DNA from: Nautilus pompilius
Taxonomy: Eukaryota; Mollusca; Cephalopoda; Nautilida; Nautilidae
Direction of reading: 5' to 3'
Length of the DNA stretch: 64,000 nt
Assembly: GCA_018389105.1 (NCBI GenBank)
Contig: JACATO010000091.1
Location: forward strand, 1,156,743-1,220,742
Below, one piece after another: positions 14,030 through 29,000 of this stretch (within the stretch, counting starts at the first letter, position 1; every line of letters starts with the position of its first letter). The notes below the pieces were generated by a model. It ran no database searches, was not told where the DNA came from, and worked only from the letters and a program-made list of their open reading frames with translations. The position numbers and the translations under genes were made by a program.

Positions 14030-17000
14030 CCTAAAGAAATAATAATAAAAAATTATGCAAAGAATGAATTTTAAAGTTGTTATATGGAAGTATAGAATCT
14101 GGAAAAAAGTTTCTATTTTCTCCCATAATTAAGTAACTGCTCCCACACAGTGTAATGCTACAAAGGTGTCACCCTTTCCTTGTTAAACTAAACTGGCACA
14201 GAGACCTCTTTATTTTTTTTGCTTGTTTACTGCTGCAACATCCATGATCGGTAGACCTGGTTTGAGAGGATTGCATTGTGGGAAGGTTTTCTTAATTATT
14301 GGTGACTGGAAAACTTGTTTCAGATTACGCGGAGCTACCAGTTAAAATGAAGGCATCTGCCTGTCTCGAGCCTCGGCAACCTGAGATCTCGAAGTAGGCG
14401 GTCTGAAGAGGATAAAAGACTTGCATTGTTAGTTATTTGCTAAGGACATAACAAATTCACCAGCCTTTGAGCTTGTCTCTAGAGAGTAGGAACTGGCTAA
14501 AGAAAAAATCAACAGCAACAACGATCTCAGCTGTTTTCAACAGAGGCTCTGTTTTCTCTTTCATTTTATTGTGACTTATCACCAGGGAAGATTGGACAAA
14601 CTTAGGATTTTTTGTTTTATATTAATATTAATGTTTTCTTCATCTGATAGAACTGTCAAAAGTAGATAAGTGTCTACGTTGCTGTTGATTACATTTATGA
14701 TATTATTAAAAAAAAAAAAGATTGGTTGGAAAGCCTGTAAATTTATGGAAATTAAGTCAGTCATTGATAAATAACTGATTACTTACCATTTGCCATTCAC
14801 CAGACAGGGAAAGTTTTGCAGGTTACTCCTGATAACTTGAAATTTGTTTTGAAAGGGAAAGGAAAAAACGCAGCAACTAAATTCAGTGCTGCTTCATACA
14901 GATGGGTGTGGAAAAAAATCTTTAATTATACAACCTTTTTAACCTTTGCCTTTTCGATTTGAAACATCTGTTTGTTTGTTTTTCTTGATTTATTACAGAT
15001 TCTATTCAAAATATCCTTAATTTCTCATCAATTGTACAATCGCCCAGTGTTACGTCTCGCAAAAAGACAAAGAGCATAGCCACCAGCCTTGTGGAGACAG
15101 AAAAAGAGTTTTCATCACAGAATGGTAAGTTCATGTCGTAAAGGCACTAATTTATACTACAGTGGTTTCCAGAAGAAATCAGATCTAAGGCTTAATCCTT
15201 TCTGGAGCAGACAGCTGTGGATTTTACACGCGTGAAAGGACTGTCAGTTTGCAAGGTGGCTGGTACGAAATGCACTCACCTGATCAAAACTACCAAAAGG
15301 CACACTAAGACGTGAAATGACTCAAATAGCACAGACGGTTTAGCGCACGGTTCAATGATCTAAATGGAAAGGAACTGTGTCCTGAAAGAAAGATTTAATT
15401 TATAGTGCAGAAAGTGCAAGATATAGAGTAAAATCTCTCACTTCAGAAAGTGGTCAGTTGCAGCCTGTTCACATGGCCTGTGGAACATTCCAACCTGCAC
15501 GAGGAAATGGCACAGAGCTGGCAGTAGAAGTGGGTCTCCAGTTTGTAACCAGAAGGGGTTTTTTTGCAGCCACTCCTGGAGCACAGCAATAATTTGTCTT
15601 CCCTCCATCCTTGCCAGAATGTGATGGCCTTGGTTATTGAGGTGCACCTGGCTGTCACTTTTTCTCTCAGTGGGTTTCAATTTCCTGGAGCAGAAGCCAC
15701 TCGTCAAATCCTCAATATCTAACCTGAAGTCTGTGGGTGTAGTATTTGTATTTCTGGATTTGCTTCCTGTTCTGAGGAGATACAGAGTAGAGTATGAAAG
15801 CATTGCCAATGGCTGTGTTGAACACAAACTGTGCCAAGTGTTTCAGTACTTCATACCTTTTCTTCATGAGCAGAGTATGCCCTGTGTTGATCATCAAGCT
15901 TTAGCCCACCATTGTATTTGTTGTACAGCTCACAAAGAGCAGACAGCAGAAGCAGAATGTTCTGCACAGCAGCAGCTCTAAAGCACCTTTTGGATATTGA
16001 CTTCCTCTGGGCTACAGTTGGTGCTCAGTAAAGTCACATCGTGTCTTTTCACAGCCAGATGATCACCCTTCTGCCACATGCTCTAACCTTGATGTAGCTT
16101 ATCAGTTTGGAGGCCTCACCTGTTCTTGTGAATAGCAGAGCAGGTGCAACAACAACAACAAACTTTCCAGCAGATCCAGAGTGCTGAAAAAGTTGTTGAA
16201 GTAGTGGTAATGTTTTTCCCTGCAGATCTTCTGACAATCTCTCACTAGCCTTAGTGACTTTTACATTGGCTCCACCTGGTATAAATATCAGTCGATAATA
16301 TACCCATTGTGGGCATCAGCTGCTGTCTAGACATTCAGGCCCACTTGGTTGTTTTCTTGGGGTGGTACTGCTTCATGTGGTGCCTGTTTTTGAAGACTGC
16401 CATGGCCTCATCAGTGTTGATTTTCTTGTCTGGCTGGTATTTTAACTGAAAGTTCCTGTGGCCAGGTAAGGAGAGGTCAGATTTTGTATAGCTGGCGCCT
16501 ATTAGAATCATCAGATGCAGGTACCTGACCTGTTGCAGAGCTGTCAATACTGATTTAATTTCTTGAATCTTTTTAGTGTCTTGACTTTTGACACACCTGC
16601 CACATTTACTGTTGTCTGTACTTCAAAAATCATTGGTACATGGAATGGAATGAAGGTCCATGGTTATATTTATTGCTATGGAAGTGGTGTCTGTCCAGGT
16701 GTTGTCTGGTGTGGGCTGCTTCCCTCTGCATTTGTGTACTGTACTGGTTGGTCTCCTCTGCCATGTGATGGAAAAATCCTCCAGGATGAGTTGATAAAAG
16801 AAGTTGACTGGCTTGGCGTTATCATGACATTGATCTTTGGACCAACAGGGTGTGAAAATACCAGCACATTGATTGGCTGCTGATGGCCTAAACTCTGCTT
16901 AACCTCTGAGTCTTTGCCATTTTCCTCATGATCACTGTCGACATCAGACTCAATTCACTACTTGTCTGAATGATATGAAATATGAGGTGTGAACACTTGA

Positions 17001-20000
17001 TACCTTTACATCACCAGAAGGAAATGCTTTATATTAGACTGCGTATCATAGATGAAATACGATCAGTACATCAAAGCTGTCACAGATAGGTTCACTTTTG
17101 CAGCTAAACAAAAACAAAATGATAAAAAGTAAATGGAGGTGGTGATACTGTGAACCAGTATCCTTCTGTGGTGCCATCTACAGTATACTGCAGAAGTGAT
17201 CATTAAATGACTCAGTAAAGCCCAGCCAAAAGTGGCAGACTTACCTGGATGTTTTTGGCCAAGTTGCTACATTACTGTAGATGTTAACTGAGTTGCTCTG
17301 GAAAGGATTTAAAAAAAAAGAAAAATTTTTTTTTGTTAATTGACTACTTATTTAGAAATAAGATGTGTATTTATTATATCAATGTTTTGGTGGCTGTGCC
17401 TATATGGTGATATTTTGCTGTAAGGAAGTTATGATCTGAGATTAGCTTGACATGTTTGTTGGGTGGATGGAACAATTCTGGCCTGTTCTTCATTGAATTG
17501 TAACTCCAGACAACATAAGAGACTGTGTAATTGGTCTCTTCAGGTTAAGAAAACATTTTTTTAGATCCTTAGAATGGGAAAATTCCAGTTTTTAGTGGGA
17601 GATGCTCCATATAGAGCAGGCATTTTTCTGTAGCTCTGGCTGTACTATACAACTTTCCATCAAACTTGGCTTACTGCTGTGGGATTTACATTGTATAGCG
17701 ACACTAGGAGCTGGGGGGGGGGGAGGGTTAGAGTTTGAATCCTGGTCAGCTCTGATTTGGTTTGGCACACCTCCCTGGCATGGGTTTTTTCTTGCTTTTC
17801 TTCACCATTTCAACTGTATGGGTTTCCTCCCACATCTAGAAACGGAGTTTTTAGTAGGGACTTTCATCTGGTAGCAGCAAGTGCTGGTAACTCTCACCAT
17901 CTTGGAAAGACCTGGCCACTCACTGAGTAGTGGAAGCATCTGCTCCTCTTTGTTGTCTGTAATAGCTTGTGGTGAGCTGTGGCCTTTACAAAGGACTATT
18001 CATGATTCAAATTTAGCACTAGTGCTACTGATTTCAAATTATCAAATGCATACGAGAAATAATTAAATGTTCTCTTTTACTTTGGAGACTGCCATGTTGT
18101 GTGTGTGTGCTTGAATTGAGAGTAGAAAGCTCTGATGTAGAACTCATTTGACTGCCATCCACTTGGACAACAACTAGAACATGTACTTGTAGTCTTCTCC
18201 CAACCATGCCATCATAACGTGCATGTTTGAAAAATATCAAGAGTTTAAATTTATTAAATTTCTTCAAAACTGGTGCTTTGAGAAAGTTATTACACAAGAA
18301 ACAATTTTTTTTTTATTTTTGGAATAAATTAAGTTTATCTGTTTTATTTTTTCTTTGAGCTGGACCAACCCATCACAGCGTGTCCGACCTTAAAACATTT
18401 GAGAAGTGATAATGGGTGTACATTTTAGTTATACAATGCTGCTGCTGCTGCTGCCACCGTCTCCTTTCCCAGGTGCAGATATATACTCAATAATCTGGCT
18501 TTTAAATTAATGCTGTTAGTTTATTTCATTCAGTCATGCCTCACTTTTAAAGATGCACATCATCTGACATCAGGCCCTGCTGTTTAACTAAATCATAACT
18601 ATTTCTTCCTGTTAGCTACATTTGTTGGAAACTAGAAATACTTATTAGTTCCCATCTCTCAAACATTTTGAGGGGTTTTATCAGATTTATTCTCAGAAAC
18701 AAACTAACCAAATTTTTAGCATGTTCTGGAAAGCTTCCAGCAAACCTACAAACTTTTTAAGGATCTTTAATGCCTTTTTAAAAAATTCTGTTTTGGTGAT
18801 AAGCATTCCACCTTCATTTATTTTGCATGCTTAGTGTTAGAACTGAATATGGTCATTATGCTGATTTGTGACAGTTCCATCATGTAGCTTAGTTTCTTCT
18901 CTCCAGAAAGCTGCATTATTTAATACTTTAATTCCTGAAATAACCCTAAAAAGAACTTTTTTGTTGTTATTAAACAGGACTAGCTCTATGAATGCACAGA
19001 AACTACCATTTTTTTCCCCATTTCTTTAATGTAATATTTTCAGTATTGAATTCTCTTTCATCAAACCCGATAAAACCTGGCTGCCAATTGGAAGGGCAGG
19101 ATCTGTTGGAACACTCAGATCATGGTAGGTATGGAAACCCTGTTGGATTGTCGAGATAAAGAGCATGGTCTCGTTGTCCACAACAATTTCTGTGCTATTT
19201 TCAAAATAATTCCCTGGATTCACCGTTTTTCTTCAGAGTTGTAGTGAAATCAACAGCACTTTTGAAATTTTGCTACCTTGCAATTGTGCAAATTTCGTGT
19301 CGTGTGTTTTTGAGCTCTCTTCAAAAAGAGAGTAGAATAAATGCAGAGGTTCCTACCTTTCTGGATTTTCTTTTTCGTTTCCGAAATTCCTGATACAATG
19401 GTGAGATTATGGAAAATCGGTCGCGCTTTCTCCCCAGCCACTTTTCGGCAGTGTGGAATGAATTTCCGATGTAGTTTTTACAATGGCTGTCATTTCTTCT
19501 GAAATAAAAGATCGCTTCTCATTGGATAGCGCTATGATGAAAGTAGTGTTGGGGAAGCTCCCAGTTCCCCCAAAACTTACCTTGTTGTACAAAATGCACT
19601 GTAATTTTCCATTGGGATTTTTTTGTATTTAAAATTTAACTGTCACAACAGTGTCTTTCTTCTTCCCGCCAGTCTGCTTCAAATCCATTGGCTTGTTCGT
19701 ATTTTTTGATTGACACTAGTAACAGCCAGTGTGCCAATTGGCTGGCAATCACATAAATACGAGAGAGCCTGTACCCAGCGGGCAGACTCGGGCAGTGCGG
19801 GAAGAACTGTAGTTTGTTTCTATCACGGGTCACAACAGACAGCCAATCAAATTTGACATGTGATTCACACATGCCTTCATCTTCATAGTTCAAAATAAGA
19901 GTGGTTCGTTCGTGTGTAGTATGTCGGATTGAAAACATGAAAAGGTGAAAACAAAATGGAAATTATTGAGTATATTACAATTTATCTTCTGGTAGAGAAT

Positions 20001-23000
20001 TATTGCGGACTCTCAGAAAGTCAATGAATCAATTTAAATTATCGCCGATCGGTCATGGCTTCCAGCACAAAAAAAAAATGGAGGACACTTCAGAAATTCA
20101 GGCCAGAATATAAGGATTTGTATCCATTCTCAACAGCATCCAAACTTAGTGAATACAATGCCCACTGTACGGTTTGTGATTCTGAGTTTTCCATAGCACA
20201 TGGAGGTAAGGATGACATTCGTTGTCATGAATTTTCCCAGAAACACCAGAGAAATAATAAACTTAGAACCGATCAACTGAGTTTGGCATCATTTGTGCAA
20301 AAACACAGCAGTGATCAGGATGATGTTACAAAAGCAGAGTTGCTCTCTCTCAAATTTGTAACCGAACACAACTTGCCTTTGTCCATTTTAGATCATGCTG
20401 GTGCACTCTTTAAGAAAATGTTCCCTGATTCAAAAATAGCGCAGAACTTCTCTTGTGGTAGATCTAAAGCATCTGAAATGGTAAAATGCTTGGCCAAAGA
20501 CCAGGAAGAAATAATTACCAAAAAGCTACAGCAGCAGCCATTCAGCCTTTCAACAGATGGTAGTAATGATTCAGGTGAGAATCAGTTGTATCCAATTGTT
20601 GTCAGATATTTTGATGAAGAGGTTGGACATGTTGTTACAGATCTTTTATCATTGAAACCATGTCTTGACTCATCAACAGGAGTAAACATTTTCAATCTCC
20701 TTGATAGGAGCTTTTGAAAAGGAACAATTCATGGAAAAATTGCCTAGCTTTTGGTTGTGATGCAGCAGTTATGACTGGCTGCTATAATGGTATTGTTGCT
20801 CATGTTCATGAAATAAATGATGCTACCCAGTTAATTGGCTGTCCATGCCTTCTGTTACATTTAGCTGCCAAAGTGGCCACAAAGGAGCTGCATGTGGATA
20901 TACTCAAGACTTTAATTGATATATACTTTTATTTGGACAAAAGTAGCAAGAGGGGACAGGAACAAAAATTCACAAGATTTTGAAATATGGCTTTCCTTGC
21001 TGGACTGCATTTGTCGACTTTTGGAACAATGGACAGCTCTACAGGCATTCTTTGAAATTGAATTGAGTGCCATCAATCCTAGACACATCCAACAAACCCA
21101 ATATGATAGACTCAGGAACATCAATGCTTTTTTCAAGGACAGTGCTAGCAAGCTATATTGTTTGTTTCTGGTGGATAATCTTCCAATATTTGTCATTGCA
21201 AACCTGCTGCTTCAACAAGAGGCACCTCAGATTCACTGACTGCCTCAACGCTTGACAGAAATCCTTAGATTTGCTGGTGAGGTTTGTGAAGCCAGGTGTA
21301 ATTTCATCTGCTGAAAATATCTTCCAGCTCAAGTACTATTCAAGGGATCTGCAGCTTAACAGAAAAGAGTTTGCTATTGGTTCTGAAATCAGAAAATACT
21401 TGCAACAGCAGGAAAAAAAGTTCAAGGAAAAAGAGGACATATTTGTTGGTGATGTTTGTAAATTCTATTCAGAGGCCACCAATTAGATACTTGTTAAATT
21501 CCCATTGATGGATGATTTTCTGGATAATGCAAGAGTTTTAGATGTTCTACAAAAGTTCAGACACAAATTTGGAATGTTGAAGTTCTTTATCGACAAGTTT
21601 CCTGTACTGCTTCCAGAGAATTGTAATCTCAGTGACCTTGAGAATGAATTTTTGAAGTTTAGAATTGACCAATTACCAGAGGAGATTCTAGCAGAAACTA
21701 GGGTTGACAAACAATGGAACATGATCTCTCATCTGAAATATGCAGATGAGTGCTTAAGCTATCCAACCCTGGCCCATGTCATGAAGGGCTTGTGTGTAAT
21801 GCCCCATTCCATTGCTGATAGTGAACGTGTATTCAGTTTAATGCGAAAAAATGACACAGCTTTTTGACTGACCTTGTCAACTGAAACACTTGGAGCACTC
21901 TTGTTGCAGAAGGTGCATATGACTTCTTGACTTCTAGAGGATTGGTTTGTCATCATGCAGAATTTTCAACTAAACTACTGAGCAAAGCCAGAGATCTGTA
22001 TTGTTGCAGTATCAAACAGTGAGTTGGCAAATTAACTTGAAATGTACATCTAATACATAAATTTATTGTGTACAGAATGTTTTTGTATCCACCATCTTTT
22101 ACTCTGTAATTTACAAATAATGCTTTAATGATAATCCTTTCTTTTTTTTTTGCTGGGAGACTTGTGTGAATATGGTGTGGAATGGACACCATGGAAAATA
22201 AATACAAACACTCAGTCAATAAAGAATATAGAACTGTGTTCAAGTACAGACTGAAGAGATGTGCCCACGATTTACATTGTTATGTCACTTGGTGGTAATG
22301 TGCTGGATCCACAACTAGGTAACCTTTAAAGGCTATTTATTGGTTGTGATACAATCATTTGCCTCCAGGGATGTTGCGGAGTGCACATCATTGTGTATGT
22401 CTGTAATGTCATTGCAGACTAGTTGGAGTTTGTATGATTCCTGATTTTTATTGCTTTTTGCTGATTTTTTCCATGGCCATTACTGATTTTGGTTCCAGCA
22501 GGTAGTAACCTCTGCCTCTCACCATCTTGCACAACTGTGACAGACAACTCTTTGCACAGCCATGATGTGTATAACGATGTTTATGGTCTCTTTGAAAGGA
22601 GAACCTAAGACATTGAAAAGGAAAAGTTTAAATTTATTGACAGGTCTTTCTTTTTTTACAAAAACTGTTTCAGAGAGTAAGTGAAGTCCAGGTTCCTTTC
22701 ACTGGTTAAGTGTAAATAAGAAATGTGCGAGACTGCGTTTTTTTTTTTTTTGTTTTTTCTACCCTGACCTCACTGTTCAGACTACCAGCGCCAGCAGACA
22801 ATTTCTGTAGGAAGCTGGCGACGCGCTATACACTGTGCTGCTGTGTCCCAGTGTTTGCCATAGGCATATTCGTTTTTCATGTTTCTATTTTCTCCAGATT
22901 TTAATTAAAATTCTTGAAAAATCTTTTAGAAAAAAAGATTAACAACAGCGCAGAGAAGGTACAGTCTGTTGTCTCACCTCCTGCTCAGATTGTGGTGAGT

Positions 23001-26000
23001 CTCTGTCTGTCCAGCTGCCTTAGCTAAATAGTTTTATGTATTCCTTTCTTTCTCTGACTCGCGTGTTTGTGCCTTCACCTGTCCAGTAAAATTAATTGAT
23101 TATACAGATACTAAAAAAAAAAAATAAAGTGCCCACGAACCAGTGCCTTGATAAGATTGTCTGCCTGCTGTATTGTCTCTCAGTCACTTTTGAAACCTGT
23201 CATTTCATTTGATACAGAGTTCCCGGGGACAAGCAGCGATGAAGACGTGGAGGAGAATGGAGTAGACAAAAACAAAGAAAGTAAGTGGAGGAAGCTGTCA
23301 AGTGAGTGCTTGTAGGCTCGGAACTTCGTGAATGTGTGTGTCGTTGGTGGGTTTCTCATGCCCCACTCTGTTACTAAACAATGACAGAAATGTTTGGCAA
23401 GTGCCTTTCATGTTCTTTTAGTAATTTCCAATAGGTTTTGTGTGTATTTTGTTAATTTAGTGGGTTTCTCGTGCCCCACTCTGTTACTAAACAATGACAG
23501 AAATGTTTGGCAAGTGCCTTTCATGTTCTTTTAGTAATTTCCAATAGGTTTTGTGTGTATTTTGTTAATTTAGAGAAAAGAGAAAAAAAACAAAGACTTG
23601 ATTAAAATATTGGTAAATTACACATAGCATAATGTGCCTGCTCGCTGCCTTGGTGGGGGCTGCACTTCTGGTGTCCAGATCTCCTCCTATTTGTCTCTCT
23701 CTTTCTCACACTGAATGCGCCATTCTGTATTTGTTCATTATCTTAAGTTAGCATCAGCGTCGTTATCACTCATCTGTCCATATTCACTTCACCTATATCC
23801 TTGAGCTCTCTGCAGAGTTGCTTAGTTTATCACCCCAGAAGCTGAAGCTGGTTTTCTGTCTTTCTGATGGCAGCTCTGCTTTTGTTGTCTCCATCTTCTT
23901 TGCATCTGTGTTTTTTGTTTGTTTTTTTTTTTAGGAGGTGCAAGCATGGTAGCAATGTAAGATAAAGATGATGAAAAGATTTTTCTTCCATATGGTATAA
24001 GCAAGCATGTTGGGTAGTATATTAAATTAGTGTCGGGTTAATTAATATAAGTCATATTCTGATGCTATTAAAGTAAAGACTTCTATTTAAAATGGAACTT
24101 CTGAGATTCAATCAATGTCAAGTTCCAGTTATAAAAGTTCTTATTCATAAATGAAACATTACTTTCGTAGTTGTTAGCAAAGATTTTAAATATTCCCAAA
24201 CTGCTTTTTCTTACCAGATTAGAATGAACTCTAACAAACAAGGGTAACGTTGATTGTGTTGTGGTTTATTACAGTACACAGACAAAAGAAATTTAAAAAA
24301 AAAGAACAAGGCAGATCAGTATTTGGACCCGGACAGCTGGTCTTCATTGTCACTGAAGTATTTTAAAATATTGATGGTGCATATTCTCTCTTTCTGTAAT
24401 AAGGACCATTGCCAAGAAATATTTTTCTTTATTTTCTATTTAAATAAAAAAATAATTAAAAGGAGAGAAATTACATCAGCAAAGTTACCAGCAGATCTGT
24501 TCTTTGATTCTGACCAGCATTATTATGGCTGATGGCATAAGAAACGTTCAGCTATAGATATACAATAAACAACATGTTATCCTACTTTCAGATAACAAAC
24601 ATTTCAAATACAGTTGTCCCCCGGTATTCGTTGGGGTTACGTCCTAGAGCACCCTCGAAGAATGAAAAACCGTGAATATTAGACGTGGTCCATAAAAATT
24701 CCTATAAATGCCTATAAACGTCAAAATATAACGTAAAATATAAGTAAATATACAATAATAATTTAATAAAAAATACAGCACTCAGAGAAACACTCAGCGA
24801 AACACTTGAAATAGCTACACGTGGTAAACTGGGATGATGCGGGGCTGCTGGGCTGCATCTGCCTGAGACAGCGCCTCGTGGGCAGCAGCCAATCAGCATG
24901 GAGGAGAAATGAATAACGCTCTCGGATTGGCTACTTTCTAACCTCCAGCCAATAGCGTTTATTTTATATTGATATTTTGCTGAACTTACGTTAGTATTTA
25001 TATTACAAAATTAGTAAATTATATTGTTGTTAGTAATTTAGCGTTAAAAAGCGTGAAAAAATATATATTGCCACGAAAAAAGCCATTAAAAAATTGTGGA
25101 AGATATTTGTGATTCTGCGAATATGCGAGGGTTTCCACAATTATTAGTTACGTTCTAAGGAAAATTCTGTGAATAACCGGGGCCGCGAATGCCGAACTGC
25201 GATTACACAGGGGTTGACTGTATATACCAAAATAGGTTCAGTTTTGGTTATCCAGCCTTTGTAATTCATGAGTTAGTCACCAGGGGGAGCTGTACCTGCT
25301 GTCTGCACATGCTCAGATCACTTCTTTTCAGATAGTTAGCATCTTTACACTTGCTTGTTGATTAAGTTGCATTCTCCATTGCTAGTGATATTTATTAGTG
25401 ATAATAATTGTAATTCTTGCATTATGTTATCTAATACTAATAATAGTTTAGGTAGTACTTCAGCAAGAAATCCAGAGAAAAGAAAGAACAAGAAAGATGC
25501 TACTGGATAAGCAGCAACACTTGTTTAAAACAGTTGATCCAGGTCCCATTAGGGTTGGATAACAGGTTTAGTGTACCACTTTGTGGTTTATCCCATTTAT
25601 CATACTTATTGTTGTAGTTTGAGAAAAGTGCTCTGGGCTTGGGTGGTCTGAAGTGATGATATGGGATAATTGCCTTTGGGCTATAGTCTGTTGCTAGTGT
25701 CCTGGTCAACTAAATGATAATTCTCATTTCATTTCAACAATTGTCAGACCAAGGGAATAGTTTAGGACTGAGAAGGTCCAAGAGGAATCGTGTAGCAGTA
25801 CTGGAGTGGTACAAAAATGAGAGAATCATCTATAAGAAAAGGAAATCAGGTAAACACATTATTTTCTTTTTCTACCTACTACTTCCCTTTTCCTCTTCAT
25901 CCAGATCAGTGAAACTTTGACATCCATGTAGTTAGTTGAATAACTTTATTTGGCATCCTACTTTTGTGTTTCAATCAACATATAAACCTGCTAAAAAGAA

Positions 26001-29000
26001 GAGGGCTGGATGGAACAGTAGTCATTCCTGATTATGAGAGTATTCAAGAATGCACGTCAGTTAATAGTTTTATCCATTATCATAATATTTGGTAAAATGA
26101 TCTGGATAATTGGACTGGTGGTTAAAAATAACCAACAGAAGAGCTTCATCTTCATGGGGAAAGAAATGTTCGCAGTGCCTGATTTTGATTTCAGGATAGG
26201 TAAGGCTCATCAGAACAGGTTGGGAAAATAACCAGCACATGAAGAGACTCTGGTTGTCCCTTAAAAGTGTGTAGTAGCTTAAATCTTTGGGTACCTGTTA
26301 AACAGTAAAGCTGTTGTGAAGTAGCCGCCATTTTGTTTTGTTTCTAGATGTGTTTATGTGTTTATGTTGTAGGCTACACCGTTCACAAGATTTTTAGGCC
26401 AGAAGCCATTGAGGAAAACAAAGGCATAAAGAAAAGAAAACGGCAAAATGTACCAGCCAAGAGTGAACCAAGTAAGTAAATTGGCGGTAATTATTGCTGT
26501 TAATGACTAGAGATGGGGCAGCATAGCTCCACAAATCTTTTCTCAACTGGTTTATTTCAGACTGAACCAGTGTAATATTAATATGATACATTGCTGATGC
26601 TAATGGTGAACATATTATGCCAAACATAGTGGACACAGACAATGTGAAATAGTGTGTGTATGTGGCAAAAGTTCTTATAGACAGTAGCAGCCAGAATGTT
26701 TCAGGAAACCAGAGAGAGGGAGAGTGTGTTATACATAAACTGTGTCCTCTGTTATCCAGCAACAGTAATATCGCTATCACTGCTGTATTTATGACTTATC
26801 ATCTTTGGCCTTGGTAAGATTTCTGCATCAATTATGTTGGTGCCAGTTGGTAAAGTGGATTTATTACATTTTGTGGCTAGGGACTGACTTCTTGTGGAAA
26901 CATTTCAGCTTTGTTATTTGCAGCGAATGCTTTCAGGTGTAGTTTCATGTTTGATTGGCTTTATCTGTCAACATATAGAAGGGTGGGTGGATGTTATTAG
27001 ACAGAGGTTTTTTGTGAAAAGAGTGTAATGAAAGCAGCTTGTGTATGTGTGTGTGTGTGGCTAATACAATATTCAGACGTTTTGTGCCTTTCAGAAATGG
27101 CAATCCATCCCTTCGACTCAGGTCCTCGCCTTTCTCTGCATAGGGATCTACCATCGGGATTACAGTGGGAAGATAACTCGGATATCTCTGTCATTGATGA
27201 CAAAACAAAGGAGGTTGTTTCCATGTGTAAGTAGAGTGAAAAGGGGAAGACTGGACAGGAACAGCTTTAGTAGGAGGGGTAGAAAGTATACCACAGTTTT
27301 CCTGCTTCTGTAGCATTGGAGAAATCTTATCCAAAAGTAATTACGGATGCTTTGTTTCTTAGCCTTGATACCACCACTTTAAAGACTTCAAGTCAAATGC
27401 ATCATGATTTTATGACAAAAAAACAAAATTCTACTGGGAATAAATAACAGGATTTTATAACTAACCTCTGAATTTTATATCAAATAATTCTGGACTGCTG
27501 TTTGTTTATTTTCTTTGTGTGCATATCAGAAATGAAGGCCTGAACTTTAGCAACCGCTACCTCCTGTCTTTTTTAACAAAATCAAAAAACATTTTATTGG
27601 AACATAAACATCTTCCACTTCAGCCTGTAAGCACTATTTGTCACAGTTTAGTCTGTTTTCGTCGTTTCTTTAACCTAGCACTGTGTTTTACTGGAATTAA
27701 TCTTTTGATAATTCTCAGGTCACTTGGGAAAAAGCTCTGTGATTATAAAACTGCATGGCTTTTGTTCCCACCATTAACAGTTTTTTGTCCCTCGGTCACA
27801 AGGCGGTGAGAAGACTTTTCTTATCTAAAACAACAACGACAAACATTTGTGCTGTCTACCTCGTCTCTAAAAGTCGTCTCTATGAGATTTACCCTACATA
27901 ATTGTGAAAGTTGCATGTGATTTTTCTGTTAAAAAAAAATATTTATTTATGCGTATTAAAAATGTACTCGAGATCTTTTTAAAGAAAGTGGCCACAACGC
28001 CATTGGATATTGTTATAGTGTGGGCTGTTTCTGTTCTCCCCAGTGTGTGTGAGAAAAAAAGATTCCTTTAAATTCTACAATGAGAGTCTCCAAGAAGCCA
28101 CAAGAAATGACAAGATAATTATCTGCAGCTCCCTGAAGCATGACGACTTCTCACTGGGGATTCTGTTCCTGGCCCCTTTGGCAGAGAAGATGCGACAGAA
28201 GGTCAGCACGGGACTGGTAAGTGGGAATGCCGCTTTCTTTCGCCTCAGGGAGCCTAGAGCTCAGGGGACGTAACTCCCCTTTGAAAAGTATTGTATCTGG
28301 TGGGTGGTTCTAAACAATAAGTATAATGGAACAAAGACGAGGTTGGGAAAAATACAGAAGTTTTAAAAAAAGAAATTAAAAATAATATGAAAATTGAAAA
28401 AAAAAAAAAAAAAGTTTGCCAAAAATTAATCTCCTAGATTCTGTCAGTGACCTTTATAAAGAGTATATTTTTGTAAGTGTCATGAACTGACTGATTGGCT
28501 ATTATGAATGACTGTGTTATGGAAAGGTGCTGGCACAAATGTACTTAGACGGTTTTGAGTGAATTAACTGTGAATGGGCCATTATCAATTCAGTAGGTAA
28601 CATGAGTGATATTAAATTTCTTTTAGCAACCTGTTGCCATTTTGCTGTCTCCTAGTTACAGATGAGTCTTCACTTACCTTTCATACTGTCTCTGCTATTG
28701 TGTTTATTTGGGAAAAACTCTGATGATAAAGGTTATGTGGAAGTCATTTGTCATAGGCATCAAGATTAAATAGTGGCTGTTTGCTTCAGCTATAAGCCAC
28801 TTATTTAATCCATTTTTGGAATGTTTATGATCATATGGAACATAATCTGCCTTTGCAAAAATAATGGCCAAGAACAGTGGCATTAGGATCAACAACTTTT
28901 TTCTCTTGCAGTGGGAAAGCTAATCAGCATGTCTCACAAAGAGATGTCTGGTGGGCAGTGGAATTTTATGTGCTGTTGCACATAACTTGTAAGAGTACAT

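Noticed and set aside
24254..24532. Possible extra CENP-C exon after tattacag
   Set aside because: No suitable donor follows, and exons 10 and 11 already join in phase without it.
26034..26231. 65-codon frame just after the CENP-C motif exon
   Set aside because: Exon 11 joins exon 12 directly in phase with the expected protein sequence; this frame is intron.
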